Source: Actinomycetota bacterium (lineage in GTDB: Bacteria; Actinomycetota; Thermoleophilia; Gaiellales; Gaiellaceae). From it: a DNA stretch of 11,735 nt. Under the pieces are notes generated by a model, which did no database searches, was not told where the DNA came from, and saw only the letters and a program-made list of their open reading frames with translations. Positions 5,661-11,735 of this stretch are shown here, one piece after another; position 1 is the first letter of the stretch; each line of letters starts with the position of its first letter. The translations under genes and the position numbers were made by a program. The stretch is from the NCBI GenBank assembly GCA_013812465.1, contig JACCTK010000304.1, positions 1 through 11,735 on the forward strand, in the 5' to 3' direction.

Positions 5661-7001
5661 TCAGGCGGGGTCGTCGACCGGTGAGAGCGGGTCGGCGACG
5701 CCGGGGAGGGCCGCGCCCGCCTCCGTCGTCCTCGACTCCTCCTCGATCGGCTCGGGCATCTCGCGCAGGTGTCGCTGTGGCGAGAGCAGGATCCAGAGGA
5801 ACGAGAGCCCAGAGCCGACCGCGCCCACGACCATCGTCTCCCGAAGGCCGACCCAGGAGCCGAGCGCGCCGCCGGCGAGCGTTCCGATCGGAATCGTCCC
5901 CCACACGATGAACCGCATCACGGAGTTCATGCGGCCTTGCAGGCGCGGCGGGCAGATCGCCTGCCGGTAGGTGACCTGCGTGATGTTGTAGACGACGATC
6001 ACGAAGCCGAGGACGATCCCTCCGGCCGCGATGAACGGGATCGGGAAGCTCAGGGGAGCGAGCGCGATCAGGAGCATCGCGGGTCCTCCCAGAAATGCGG
6101 TGACGATTGTCGTCGGCCCGATTCCGAACCGCTTGGTGATTCGCGTCGTCGTGAACGCGGCGAGGAGCGAGCCGACGCTTCCGATCGAGAAGAGAACGCC
6201 GATCACTCCCGGCGAAAGCTCGACCTCGCGCACGAGGAAGACGAGGAAGATCGAGAAGGTGACGCTGAAGAAGAGGTTCGAGGTCGCAGTGCAGCCGGCC
6301 TGTGCGCGAAGGTTCGGATTCCCGAGCACGAAGCGGAGACCCTCCTTCAGCTCTGTCCAGAGGCTCGGCCTCTTCCCTGTTGCCGGATCGGTCACGGGCG
6401 GTGTGCGCTCCTCGGTCTTGCGGATGCGGAGGAGGAACAGCGCAGAGGCGAGGAAGCTGAACGCGTCCACCAACACCGCGTACGGAGCGGTAATCAGCTC
6501 CACCAACACGCCACCGATTCCCGGGCCGCCGAGCTGCGCGGACGAGCGGCTGACCTCTAGCTTGGAGTTGCCTTCGCCGATGAGGTGGCGGTCCACGAGC
6601 GACGGGAGGTAGGACTGGTACGCGACATCGAAGAAAACGGTGCAGGTGCCTCCGAGGAAGGCGACCGCATACAGCTGCCAGAGCGTCAGAACGTCCGCGA
6701 CGTAGGCAATCGGAATCGTCGCCAGCAAGACGAAGCGTCCGAGATCGCCGACGACGAGGATCGGACGCCGCGGAAGGCGATCGACCCAGACGCCGGCCGG
6801 AAGCGTGAAGAGGATGAACGGGAGGAAGTTGACCGTCCCGTAGACCGCTACCTCGAAGGCGCTCGCGTCCAGCACGACGATCGCGACGAGGCCGAGCGCG
6901 AGATCGTCGACCTGCGAGCCGAACTGGCTGATCGTCTCGGCCGACCAGAGCTTGAGGAAGTCAGGGTTGCGCCAGAGCCCGCCGCGTGGCCAGAGACGCA
7001 T
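5661..7001 (-). CDS. MFS exporter, DHA3-like (tandem copy 3)
   Basis: Third paralog in the row, 446 aa. It has the signature LWRNPDFLKLWSAETISQ (9-26), motif A GVWVDRLPRRP (70-80), SRSSAQLGGPGIGG (about 151-164), central-loop SLWTELKEGLRF, and the second-half motifs RLQGRMNSVMRFIVWG and GGALGSWVGLRET. It is visibly closest to copy 4, sharing the central loop, the LGNPNLRAQAG segment and the tail LREMPEP plus acidic residues. It differs from all siblings at the start of TM1: VDDLALGL, with two Asp at 32-33, where copies 1 and 4 have a Ser-Gln pair and LALPL. That is a plausible substrate- or proton-coupling change (inference). The ATG at 7001 follows the stop of copy 4 after one base (TGA-C-ATG). 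The open frame extending upstream to 7151 is only the overlap with copy 4. Confidence 0.93.
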   Translation of the reverse strand: MRLWPRGGLWRNPDFLKLWSAETISQFGSQVDDLALGLVAIVVLDASAFEVAVYGTVNFLPFILFTLPAGVWVDRLPRRPILVVGDLGRFVLLATIPIAYVADVLTLWQLYAVAFLGGTCTVFFDVAYQSYLPSLVDRHLIGEGNSKLEVSRSSAQLGGPGIGGVLVELITAPYAVLVDAFSFLASALFLLRIRKTEERTPPVTDPATGKRPSLWTELKEGLRFVLGNPNLRAQAGCTATSNLFFSVTFSIFLVFLVREVELSPGVIGVLFSIGSVGSLLAAFTTTRITKRFGIGPTTIVTAFLGGPAMLLIALAPLSFPIPFIAAGGIVLGFVIVVYNITQVTYRQAICPPRLQGRMNSVMRFIVWGTIPIGTLAGGALGSWVGLRETMVVGAVGSGLSFLWILLSPQRHLREMPEPIEEESRTTEAGAALPGVADPLSPVDDPA

Positions 7002-7002
7002 G

Positions 7003-8340
7003 TCAGGCGCCGCCCGCGGTTGAGAGCGGATCGCCCACGCCGGGGATTCCGGCGCCGAGCTCCGTTGTCGTGGGCTCGTCCTCGACCGGCTCGGGCATCT
7101 CGCGGAGATGCCGCTGCGGCGAGAAGAGGATCCACAGGAAGGCCAGACCACCTCCGATCGCTCCGATCGCGATCGTCTCGCGGAGCCCCACCCACGAGCC
7201 GAGCGCGCCGCCCGCGAGCGCTCCGAAGGGGATTGTCCCCCACACGACGAAGCGCATAACCGAGTTCATACGCCCCTGGAGCCGCAGCGGGCAGATCGCC
7301 TGCCGGTAGCTCACTTGGATGATGTTGTAGGTCGCGATCCCGAAGCCTGTCGTCAGCAACGAGATGACAAGAAACGGCACCGCTGCGTTTCCGGTGGGAG
7401 CGAACGCCAGGAGCAGATTCGCCGGGCCCGTCAGCATCCCTACAGCGATCGTCGTCGGCCCGATGCCGAAGCGATTCCAGAGGCGCCTCGCGGTGAAAGC
7501 GGCGACAAGTGAGCCCGCGCCCCCGGCGGAGAAGACGATCCCGATAATCCCCGGTGAGAGATCGAGCTCGCGCACGATGAAGACGAGGAAGACCGCGAAC
7601 ACGACGTTGGAGAAGAAGTTCGACGTCGCCGTGGAGCCCGCCTGAGCCCGCAGGTTGGGGTTGCCGAGGACGAAACGAAGGCCCTCCTTCAACTCGGTCC
7701 AGAGGCTCGACTTCTCGCGATCGACGTTCGTTGCCGGTAGCCGTTCCTCGTACTTCCGGATCCCGAGGACGAAGAGACCGGAGCCGAGAAAGCTGATCGC
7801 GTCGACGAGGATCGCATACGGCGCCGTGAAGATCTGGACTAGCAGTCCGGCAATTCCAGGCCCGGAGATCTGCGCCGAGGAGCGGCTGATCTCGAACTTC
7901 GAATTCCCCTCGATGATGTGGTTCCGCTCGACGAGCGCCGGAAGGTAGGACTGGTAAGCGACGTCGAAGAAAACGGTGCAGATGCCGACGAGGAAGCCGA
8001 CGGCGAAGAGCTGCCAAAGGGTCAGGACGTCGGCGACGTAGGCGATCGGAATCGACACGAGCAGCGCGGCTCGTCCGAAGTCGCCGGCGATGAGAATCGG
8101 GCGCCGCGGCAGCCGGTCGACCCAGACTCCCGCCGGCAGCGTGAAGAGGATGAACGGCAGGAACTCGACAACCCCGAGCGCAGCCACCTCGAACGTGGAC
8201 GCGTCGAGAATCAGAATCGCGACGAGCGGAAGCGCGAGCTGTGAGATCTGACTCCCGAACTGGCTGATCGTCTCGGCCGACCACAGCTTGAGGAAGTCCG
8301 GGTGGCGCCAGAGGCCGCCGCGCGGCCAGAGGCTAGTCAT
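7003..8340 (-). CDS. MFS exporter, DHA3-like (tandem copy 4, first in operon)
   Basis: First of the four paralogous exporters in transcription order, 445 aa. It starts MTSLWPRGGLWRHPDF; signature to residue 27, motif A GVWVDRLPRRP at 71-81, EISRSSAQISGPGIAG near 150-165, central-loop SLWTELKEGLRF, second-half RLQGRMNSVMRFVVWG and GGALGSWVGLRET, and an acidic/threonine-rich tail after LREMPEP. About 12 hydrophobic segments. The ATG at 8340 overlaps the regulator's stop by 8 nt (frame ends GAC GAT GAC TAG), tying it to the regulator in one transcript. An open frame continues upstream to 8496 but lies within the regulator gene and was not used. The substrate cannot be named; the adjacent regulator suggests an inducible export function. 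Confidence 0.93.
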   Translation of the reverse strand: MTSLWPRGGLWRHPDFLKLWSAETISQFGSQISQLALPLVAILILDASTFEVAALGVVEFLPFILFTLPAGVWVDRLPRRPILIAGDFGRAALLVSIPIAYVADVLTLWQLFAVGFLVGICTVFFDVAYQSYLPALVERNHIIEGNSKFEISRSSAQISGPGIAGLLVQIFTAPYAILVDAISFLGSGLFVLGIRKYEERLPATNVDREKSSLWTELKEGLRFVLGNPNLRAQAGSTATSNFFSNVVFAVFLVFIVRELDLSPGIIGIVFSAGGAGSLVAAFTARRLWNRFGIGPTTIAVGMLTGPANLLLAFAPTGNAAVPFLVISLLTTGFGIATYNIIQVSYRQAICPLRLQGRMNSVMRFVVWGTIPFGALAGGALGSWVGLRETIAIGAIGGGLAFLWILFSPQRHLREMPEPVEDEPTTTELGAGIPGVGDPLSTAGGA

Positions 8341-8869
8341 CGTCGCCCGCGAGCGGCAGGATCGTGGTTGCCTCGAAGAGGGCGAATGCGAAGGCGTGCA
8401 TCTCGCCGTTCGGATCCTCGGCGTTCTCGAAGTCAGCGAGCAGGCGAGCCAGCCGCTTCTGGAAGCGCTTGACGTCAGCCGGCGCCAGGCGCGCATGCAA
8501 GATCGCCGAGGTCTCCTTGTCGAGCCCCGCCGCGATCAGCTCGTCCGCTGCCTGACGCAGCATTGTCGCCGCGATCGCGTTCCGCCTGAGGTCGTCGGGC
8601 ATCGAGTCGTCCGTCTTGAGCACGAAGAGCCGCGCGACGCGGCCGTAGTACATCTCGGTCAGCGCCCGGACCTTGCGTGTTCGCACGACCCGGACGAGGC
8701 CTGCCCTCTCGAGCACCTTCAGGTGATGTCCGACCGTTCCTTTCGGTGTCTCCAGAGCGCCGGCGAGCTCGGTCGTGCTTGCCGCGCGTTCCCGCAGGAG
8801 CGTGATGATCCTTCCGCGGAAAGGATCCGCGAGCGCGCGCAACTGCTGCGGCTCGTCGACGACGAGCAC
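8333..8869 (-). CDS. Winged helix-turn-helix (ArsR-like) transcriptional regulator
   Basis: Likely DNA-binding regulator of the exporter operon it heads. From the GTG at 8869 (178 aa), residues about 7-75 form an ArsR-like winged helix: LRALADPFRGRIITLL, ASTTELAGAL, then the recognition helix TPKGTVGHHLKVLERAGL, and the wing VRVVRTRKVRALTEMYYGR. The C-terminal 100 residues are helical and may bind ligand or dimerise; no cysteine metal site is visible. The start is uncertain. The frame stays open upstream to a TTG at 8980 with no ATG, GTG, TTG or CTG in between. The upstream residues DYDLED look like real protein seen in related regulators. However, a strong promoter at 8911-8939 puts the transcript start near 8905, after the TTG. 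In-frame ATC codons at 8905 and 8902 fall exactly at that point. 8869 is the first standard start downstream of the promoter. Confidence 0.85.
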   Translation of the reverse strand: MLVVDEPQQLRALADPFRGRIITLLRERAASTTELAGALETPKGTVGHHLKVLERAGLVRVVRTRKVRALTEMYYGRVARLFVLKTDDSMPDDLRRNAIAATMLRQAADELIAAGLDKETSAILHARLAPADVKRFQKRLARLLADFENAEDPNGEMHAFAFALFEATTILPLAGDDD

Positions 8870-8910
8870 GTCTTCGAGATCGTAATCAGGAGCACGGTCG
8901 ATGATCGCGA

Positions 8911-8939
8911 AACATACGGCATTCGCCGACCGTTCGCAA
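8911..8939 (-). promoter_or_regulatory. Promoter of the regulator-exporter operon
   Basis: The minus strand has TTGCGA (8939-8934), a 17-nt spacer and TATGTT (8916-8911), a good match to a primary-sigma promoter with ideal spacing. Transcription would begin near 8905, just before the regulator. It faces away from the divergent asparaginase gene, whose own -10 candidate lies only about 5 nt from this -35. Confidence 0.65.
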
Positions 8940-8943
8940 AGAT

Positions 8944-8949
8944 TACGCT
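8944..8949 (+). promoter_or_regulatory. Candidate -10 element for a leaderless asparaginase mRNA
   Basis: TACGCT fits the actinobacterial TAnnnT -10 pattern and ends 6 nt before the ATG at 8956, so the transcript would begin at or next to the start codon. No Shine-Dalgarno precedes this ATG, which agrees with leaderless translation. The -35 region (TTCGCC at 8922-8927, 16-nt spacing) is weak, so this is tentative. Confidence 0.4.
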
Positions 8950-8955
8950 CACGCC

Positions 8956-9843
8956 ATGGAGCCGATCGTCGTCGAGGCAACCCGCAGCGACGTCGTCGAA
9001 GCGCGTCATCGCGTGCACGCGGTCGCCGTTTCGGGTGAGGGCGTCGTTGCGTCGGCAGGGGACCCGGAGCTCGTCACGCACTTCCGAAGCTCGGCGAAGC
9101 CGATCCAGGCGCTTCCGCTCCTGCGTGCGAGATCCGACCTCGAGGATGTGGACGTGGCGATCGCCTGCGCCTCGCATCTCGCCCGTCCCGAGCAGCTCGA
9201 GGCAGTGTGCAGGCTGCTCGCTAAGGCTCCGGCCGACGAAGACGATCTCGAGTGCGGGACTCGTGGAGCCGACGCCGGGCCGACGCGGATCGAGCACAAC
9301 TGCTCCGGAAAGCATGCGGGGATGCTCGCTCTCTGCCGGGCTCGGGGATGGCCGCTCGAGGGCTACCGGCTGCTCGAGCATTCATGCCAGCAGGTCATGC
9401 TCGAGGAGGTGGCGGCCGCTGCCGAGGTCGATCCTCGAGGGATCCCCGTCGGCGTCGACGGCTGCGGCATCCCCACCTTCGCCCTCTCGCTCGAGCGCAT
9501 GGCGCATGCTTTCTCCCGGCTCGCCGAGCTCGACGGCGGAGCGCGCGCGAGGGCGGCGATGCGCGCGCACCCCGAGCTCATCCGCGGTCCAGGCGCAGCA
9601 GACACCGTGCTCATGCAGACCCAGCCAGGTTGGGTTGCGAAAGGCGGCGCCGAGGGACTGCTCTGCGCCGTTTCCGCAGACGGGATCGGCGTTGCGCTCA
9701 AGGTCGAGGACGGCAGCCAGCGGGCTCTGCGAAGCGCGCTCGCCGCGTTTCTCGCTCGGCTCGGGATCGAGACAGGCGAGCTTGGAACGGCGCCGATCGA
9801 GAGCTCGCGCGGCGAGATCGTCGGCGAGCTGCGCGCGGTCTGA
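8956..9843 (+). CDS. Rhizobium-type (zinc-binding, ReAV-like) L-asparaginase
   Basis: Cytoplasmic enzyme expected to hydrolyse asparagine to aspartate and ammonia, of the Rhizobium etli asparaginase family, unrelated to E. coli AnsA/AnsB. 295 aa. The SxxK catalytic pair is Ser45-Lys48 in RSSAKP, with Ser73 in CASH. The zinc site is Cys116 and Lys119 in NCSGKH plus Cys170 in DGCGIPT. The 3- and 54-residue spacing between these matches Cys135/Lys138/Cys189 of the R. etli enzyme as I recall it, and Asp168 also aligns. A late lysine is available at 229 (VAKGG) or 249 (LKVEDG). The family is normally 300-370 aa, so this is a compact member. Start: ATG 8956, with no ribosome site. It is divergent from the regulator gene, with which it would overlap if the regulator used its farthest start. 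Confidence 0.92.
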   Translation: MEPIVVEATRSDVVEARHRVHAVAVSGEGVVASAGDPELVTHFRSSAKPIQALPLLRARSDLEDVDVAIACASHLARPEQLEAVCRLLAKAPADEDDLECGTRGADAGPTRIEHNCSGKHAGMLALCRARGWPLEGYRLLEHSCQQVMLEEVAAAAEVDPRGIPVGVDGCGIPTFALSLERMAHAFSRLAELDGGARARAAMRAHPELIRGPGAADTVLMQTQPGWVAKGGAEGLLCAVSADGIGVALKVEDGSQRALRSALAAFLARLGIETGELGTAPIESSRGEIVGELRAV

Positions 9844-9864
9844 AGCCGACGCGGAGATCGGACC

Positions 9865-9880
9865 TTTGCGAATTTGCGAA
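9865..9880 (+). repeat. Tandem 8-bp repeat TTTGCGAA x2 in the sigma gene promoter
   Basis: Two adjacent perfect copies of TTTGCGAA (9865-9872 and 9873-9880). The first supplies the -35 hexamer of the sigma-gene promoter. The same octamer occurs on the opposite strand at 8933-8940, where it supplies the -35 of the regulator operon. It could be a binding site or simply repeated -35 sequence. Confidence 0.6.
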
Positions 9881-9893
9881 GTCGGACTAGGAT
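9866..9893 (+). promoter_or_regulatory. Promoter of the primary sigma factor gene
   Basis: TTGCGA (9866-9871), 16-nt spacer, TAGGAT (9888-9893, fits TAnnnT). The predicted start near 9900 gives an untranslated leader of about 90 nt before the ATG at 9991. It lies 22 nt after the asparaginase stop, so the sigma gene can be transcribed independently. Confidence 0.6.
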
Positions 9894-9975
9894 GCGGCCC
9901 CTGGTGGCAGAGCCGGAGCGGCGAGCAGGGCCGGTTCGAGAGATAGGGCAGTTCGGTCAATTCGTTCGAGGCGAG

Positions 9976-9980
9976 AGGAG
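9976..9980 (+). promoter_or_regulatory. Ribosome binding site of the sigma gene
   Basis: AGGAG, within GAGAGGAG (9973-9980), 10 nt before ATG 9991. It supports that start over the in-frame upstream codons, which would place the promoter inside the coding region. Confidence 0.6.
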
Positions 9981-9990
9981 TCCCCAACCC

Positions 9991-11085
9991 ATGCTGTCCG
10001 TCGACATTGCTCTTCCCGAGATCGAGGAGCTTCATCGCCTCATCGAGCAGGGGCTCGAAAAGGGCTTCCTCACGTACGACGAGATCGTCAACGGGCTCGA
10101 GGAGGTCGAGCTCTCGAAGGAGCAGGTCGAGGACTTCTACACGTACCTGATCGACCACTCGGTCGAGCTCGTCGAGGGCGTCGAGCACAAGACCCTCCCG
10201 CAGGACGAGCCTCCGCCGGAAGACGAGAAGCTGACGCCCAAGCTCGACCTCTCGGTCGAGCCGTCGCTCGACTCGCTCCGTCTGTACCTGCGCGAGATCG
10301 GCAAGGTGCCGCTCCTCACCGCCGATCAGGAGGTGTCGCTCGCGAAGCGCATCGAGCGGGGCGACATGAGCGCCAAGCAGCACATGACCGAGGCCAACTT
10401 GAGGCTCGTCGTCTCGATCGCGAAGGGGTACCTGGGGCGCGGCCTCTCGTTCCTCGACCTGATCCAGGAAGGCTCGCTCGGGCTCATCCGCGCGGTGGAG
10501 AAGTTCGACTACCGCAAGGGCTTCAAGTTCTCGACGTACGCGACCTGGTGGATCCGCCAGGCCGTGACCAGGGCGATCGCCGACAAGGCGCGCACCATCC
10601 GCATCCCCGTGCATATGGTCGAGAAGCTGAACAAGGTCGTGCACATCGAGCGCCAGCTCGTCCAGCGCCTCGGCCGCGAGCCGGAGCCCGAGGAGATCGC
10701 GGAGGAGCTCGAGATCCACCCTGACGAGGTTCGCGAGATCCTACGGATGTCCCAGCTTCCGATCTCACTCGAGAAGCCCGTCGGCGAGGACGATGACGCC
10801 TCGCTCGGCGACTTCGTGCCCGACGAGTCGGCCGAGTCGCCCTTCGACACGGCGTCTCTGTCACTCCGGCGCGGGGACGTGGAGGTCGCCCTGTCGGCGT
10901 TGCCCGACCGCGAGCGTCGCGTCATCGAGCTCCGCTACGGCTTGGACGGCTCCCAGCCCTGCACGCTCGAGGAGGTGGGCCGCGCGTTCGGCGTCACTCG
11001 CGAGCGCATTCGCCAGATCGAGAACAACACGCTGAAGAAGCTCGAATGTCTTCCGGAGGCTCAGGGCCTCAAGGACTGCGTCTAG
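9991..11085 (+). CDS. RNA polymerase primary sigma factor (RpoD/SigA type)
   Basis: Directs RNA polymerase to housekeeping-type promoters. 364 aa with all sigma-70 regions: a helical region 1.1-like N-terminus (1-63), an acidic/proline linker, region 1.2 ([16 protein letters not shown], 94-109), region 2.1-2.2 ([20 protein letters not shown] and [18 protein letters not shown]), 2.3-2.4 ([18 protein letters not shown], 179-196, with Gln190 and Thr193 at the -10-reading positions), region 3, and region 4.2 helix-turn-helix ([20 protein letters not shown], 325-344). It lacks the long insertion found in proteobacterial RpoD. Region 1.1 plus full regions 1.2-4 argue for the primary or a primary-like sigma (for example HrdB/SigB relatives) rather than an ECF or sporulation factor. 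The C-terminal tail after 4.2 is brief ([13 protein letters not shown]). It has its own promoter and ribosome site and is convergent with the downstream mscS-like gene. Confidence 0.95.
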   Translation: MLSVDIALPEIEELHRLIEQGLEKGFLTYDEIVNGLEEVELSKEQVEDFYTYLIDHSVELVEGVEHKTLPQDEPPPEDEKLTPKLDLSVEPSLDSLRLYLREIGKVPLLTADQEVSLAKRIERGDMSAKQHMTEANLRLVVSIAKGYLGRGLSFLDLIQEGSLGLIRAVEKFDYRKGFKFSTYATWWIRQAVTRAIADKARTIRIPVHMVEKLNKVVHIERQLVQRLGREPEPEEIAEELEIHPDEVREILRMSQLPISLEKPVGEDDDASLGDFVPDESAESPFDTASLSLRRGDVEVALSALPDRERRVIELRYGLDGSQPCTLEEVGRAFGVTRERIRQIENNTLKKLECLPEAQGLKDCV

Positions 11086-11098
11086 CGGTCACGCCGAA

Positions 11099-11117
11099 GC
11101 GGGTGACAGTCACCCGC
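11099..11117. terminator. Perfect inverted repeat between convergent sigma and mscS-like genes
   Basis: GCGGGTGAC-A-GTCACCCGC, a 9-1-9 palindrome able to form an 8-bp GC-rich hairpin with a 3-nt loop on either strand. It begins 14 nt after the sigma stop and contains the stop codon (11110-11112) of the opposing gene. No T-run follows on either side, so it would be a U-less bidirectional terminator at best. It could instead be a protein-binding palindrome. Confidence 0.45.
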
Positions 11118-11652
11118 GGTTCGACTGATTGTGGCTCCCGACCGAACGGTTGACGAGCATCGTGCTGACCATCGTCTGATTCGGCACGTAGACGTACGTC
11201 CCGTCGTCCGCCGCGAGCGCGGTGTAGCTCAGTGAGATCTGCTCGACGACACCCGTGAACTCGCCGATCGAGATCCGATCCCCGAGGCGGACAGGCTGAG
11301 TGAATGCGAGAAGCACACCCGAGCCGAGGTTTCCAAGCGGAGTCGAGAGCGCTACCCCCGCGACGATTGCGAGCACCGCGCTCGACGCCAGAAAAGCGCT
11401 CGCCGCCTCCTGCGTCGTCGGGAAGACCGAGAGAACGCTCCAGAGGCCGACGAGCACCACGACGGCGACCACGACCCGGAGAAGGAAGCTGAAGGTCGTC
11501 CGCCGTCGCGCCGCATCCATGGGATCCCTCGCGGCGAGCCTGCGCTCGTATCGCGCGAAGATCAGATGGAGCCCGAAGCGGACTGCGATCACGACGAGCG
11601 CCCATACACCGGCGAGGACGAGCGCCTGCACCGCCCGGTTGGACGAGTCCAT
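11110..11652 (-). CDS. Short MscS-family mechanosensitive channel
   Basis: Small-conductance mechanosensitive channel that would release solutes on membrane stretch. 180 aa from ATG 11652. TM1 is about 8-32 and TM2 about 56-78. The pore helix TM3 is about 83-118, with alternating Ala/Gly (AIVAGVALSTPLGNLGSGVL). The beta domain (119-170) has VRLGDRISIGEFTGVVEQI and YVYVPNQTMVSTMLVNRS, the hallmark end of the beta barrel. The protein then stops after about ten residues, so the alpha/beta vestibule and C-terminal barrel of the 286-aa E. coli MscS are missing. The stop lies inside the palindrome at 11099-11117. No clear ribosome site is seen. It could be a natural short form or a 3' truncation; the intact pore and beta domain favour a functional short form. 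Confidence 0.88.
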   Translation of the reverse strand: MDSSNRAVQALVLAGVWALVVIAVRFGLHLIFARYERRLAARDPMDAARRRTTFSFLLRVVVAVVVLVGLWSVLSVFPTTQEAASAFLASSAVLAIVAGVALSTPLGNLGSGVLLAFTQPVRLGDRISIGEFTGVVEQISLSYTALAADDGTYVYVPNQTMVSTMLVNRSVGSHNQSNRG

Positions 11653-11696
11653 GGCGGAAGGTTCGCCGCGGAGCGCGCGGAGCCTGCTGATTGCTA

Positions 11697-11735
11697 CTAG
11701 CTGCGTTCCAGGAACACCCCGTGCAGCGCCCGAAC
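11697..11735 (-). CDS. Possible 3' end of another gene (ACT-domain aspartokinase-like tail?)
   Basis: The minus strand is open from the window edge to a TAG at 11699-11697 and reads VRALHGVFLERS. The pattern RALHxxF resembles the last helix of the ACT domain in actinobacterial aspartate kinases. With only 12 codons the identification is a guess. If real, its stop lies 44 nt before the mscS-like start. Confidence 0.25.
   Translation of the reverse strand, partial: VRALHGVFLERS

Noticed and set aside
3093..8340. The exporter row considered as a collapsed or duplicated assembly artefact
   Set aside because: The four copies clearly differ in protein sequence, length and junctions, so they are distinct genes rather than repeated reads.
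9865..9880. Short tandem repeat considered as a CRISPR or mobile-element trace
   Set aside because: Only two adjacent 8-bp units with no spacers; better explained as promoter sequence.
8288..9946. A 552-codon open frame on the plus strand spanning the regulator and asparaginase genes
   Set aside because: Ser/Arg-rich shadow in the wrong frame of the asparaginase gene and antisense to the regulator; no domain recognised.
9874..9990. Longer N-terminus for the sigma factor
   Set aside because: It would contain the -10 element and the ribosome site; the sequence is Arg/Pro-rich, and ATG 9991 has a Shine-Dalgarno and begins a region 1.1-like helix.
9382..10719. A 445-codon minus-strand open frame opposite asparaginase and the sigma gene
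   Set aside because: Leu/Asp/Glu-rich antisense shadow crossing two real genes and the sigma promoter.

Overview
The window is about 11.7 kb of high-GC DNA with bacterial gene organisation. Dense packing, overlapping start and stop codons, a primary sigma factor of actinobacterial style and an archaeal-flavoured GTP cyclohydrolase of the FolE2/MptA family suggest a deep-branching actinobacterium, possibly of the Thermoleophilia (soil or metagenomic). That placement is an inference from protein style, not a computed classification.

Layout. At the left edge is the plus-strand gene plsY (acyl-phosphate:glycerol-3-phosphate acyltransferase), missing only its extreme 5' end. Its stop codon abuts the stop codon of a minus-strand gene cluster that runs from about 8.9 kb down to 590. 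In transcription order the cluster holds a winged-helix repressor-like regulator, four consecutive paralogous major-facilitator exporters (MFS-4, -3, -2, -1), an Fpg/Nei-family DNA glycosylase, a VapB/VapC (ribbon-helix-helix antitoxin / PIN toxin) pair, and a FolE2/MptA-type GTP cyclohydrolase. From the regulator to the glycosylase every junction is an overlap or a 1-nt gap, so this part is almost certainly one operon. A good minus-strand promoter (TTGCGA, 17 nt, TATGTT) sits upstream of the regulator. The vapBC pair has its own operator-like palindrome just after the glycosylase gene and may be separately controlled.

Divergent from the operon is a plus-strand Rhizobium-type (zinc-binding) L-asparaginase, apparently leaderless. 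It is followed by a plus-strand gene for a RpoD/SigA-type primary sigma factor with its own promoter. Convergent to the sigma gene is a short MscS-type mechanosensitive channel. A perfect inverted repeat separates the two, and the last 39 bases may be the 3' end of another minus-strand gene.

The most unusual parts are these: the run of four tandem exporters under one regulator with no enzyme genes; a vapC frame that has all PIN catalytic residues but no standard start codon, with an ACG at the ideal distance from a strong ribosome binding site; and a small 14-codon open frame with the best Shine-Dalgarno in the cluster, ending in an ATGA overlap with vapB. No RNA genes, insertion sequences, CRISPR arrays or gene-free stretches above 300 bases were seen.
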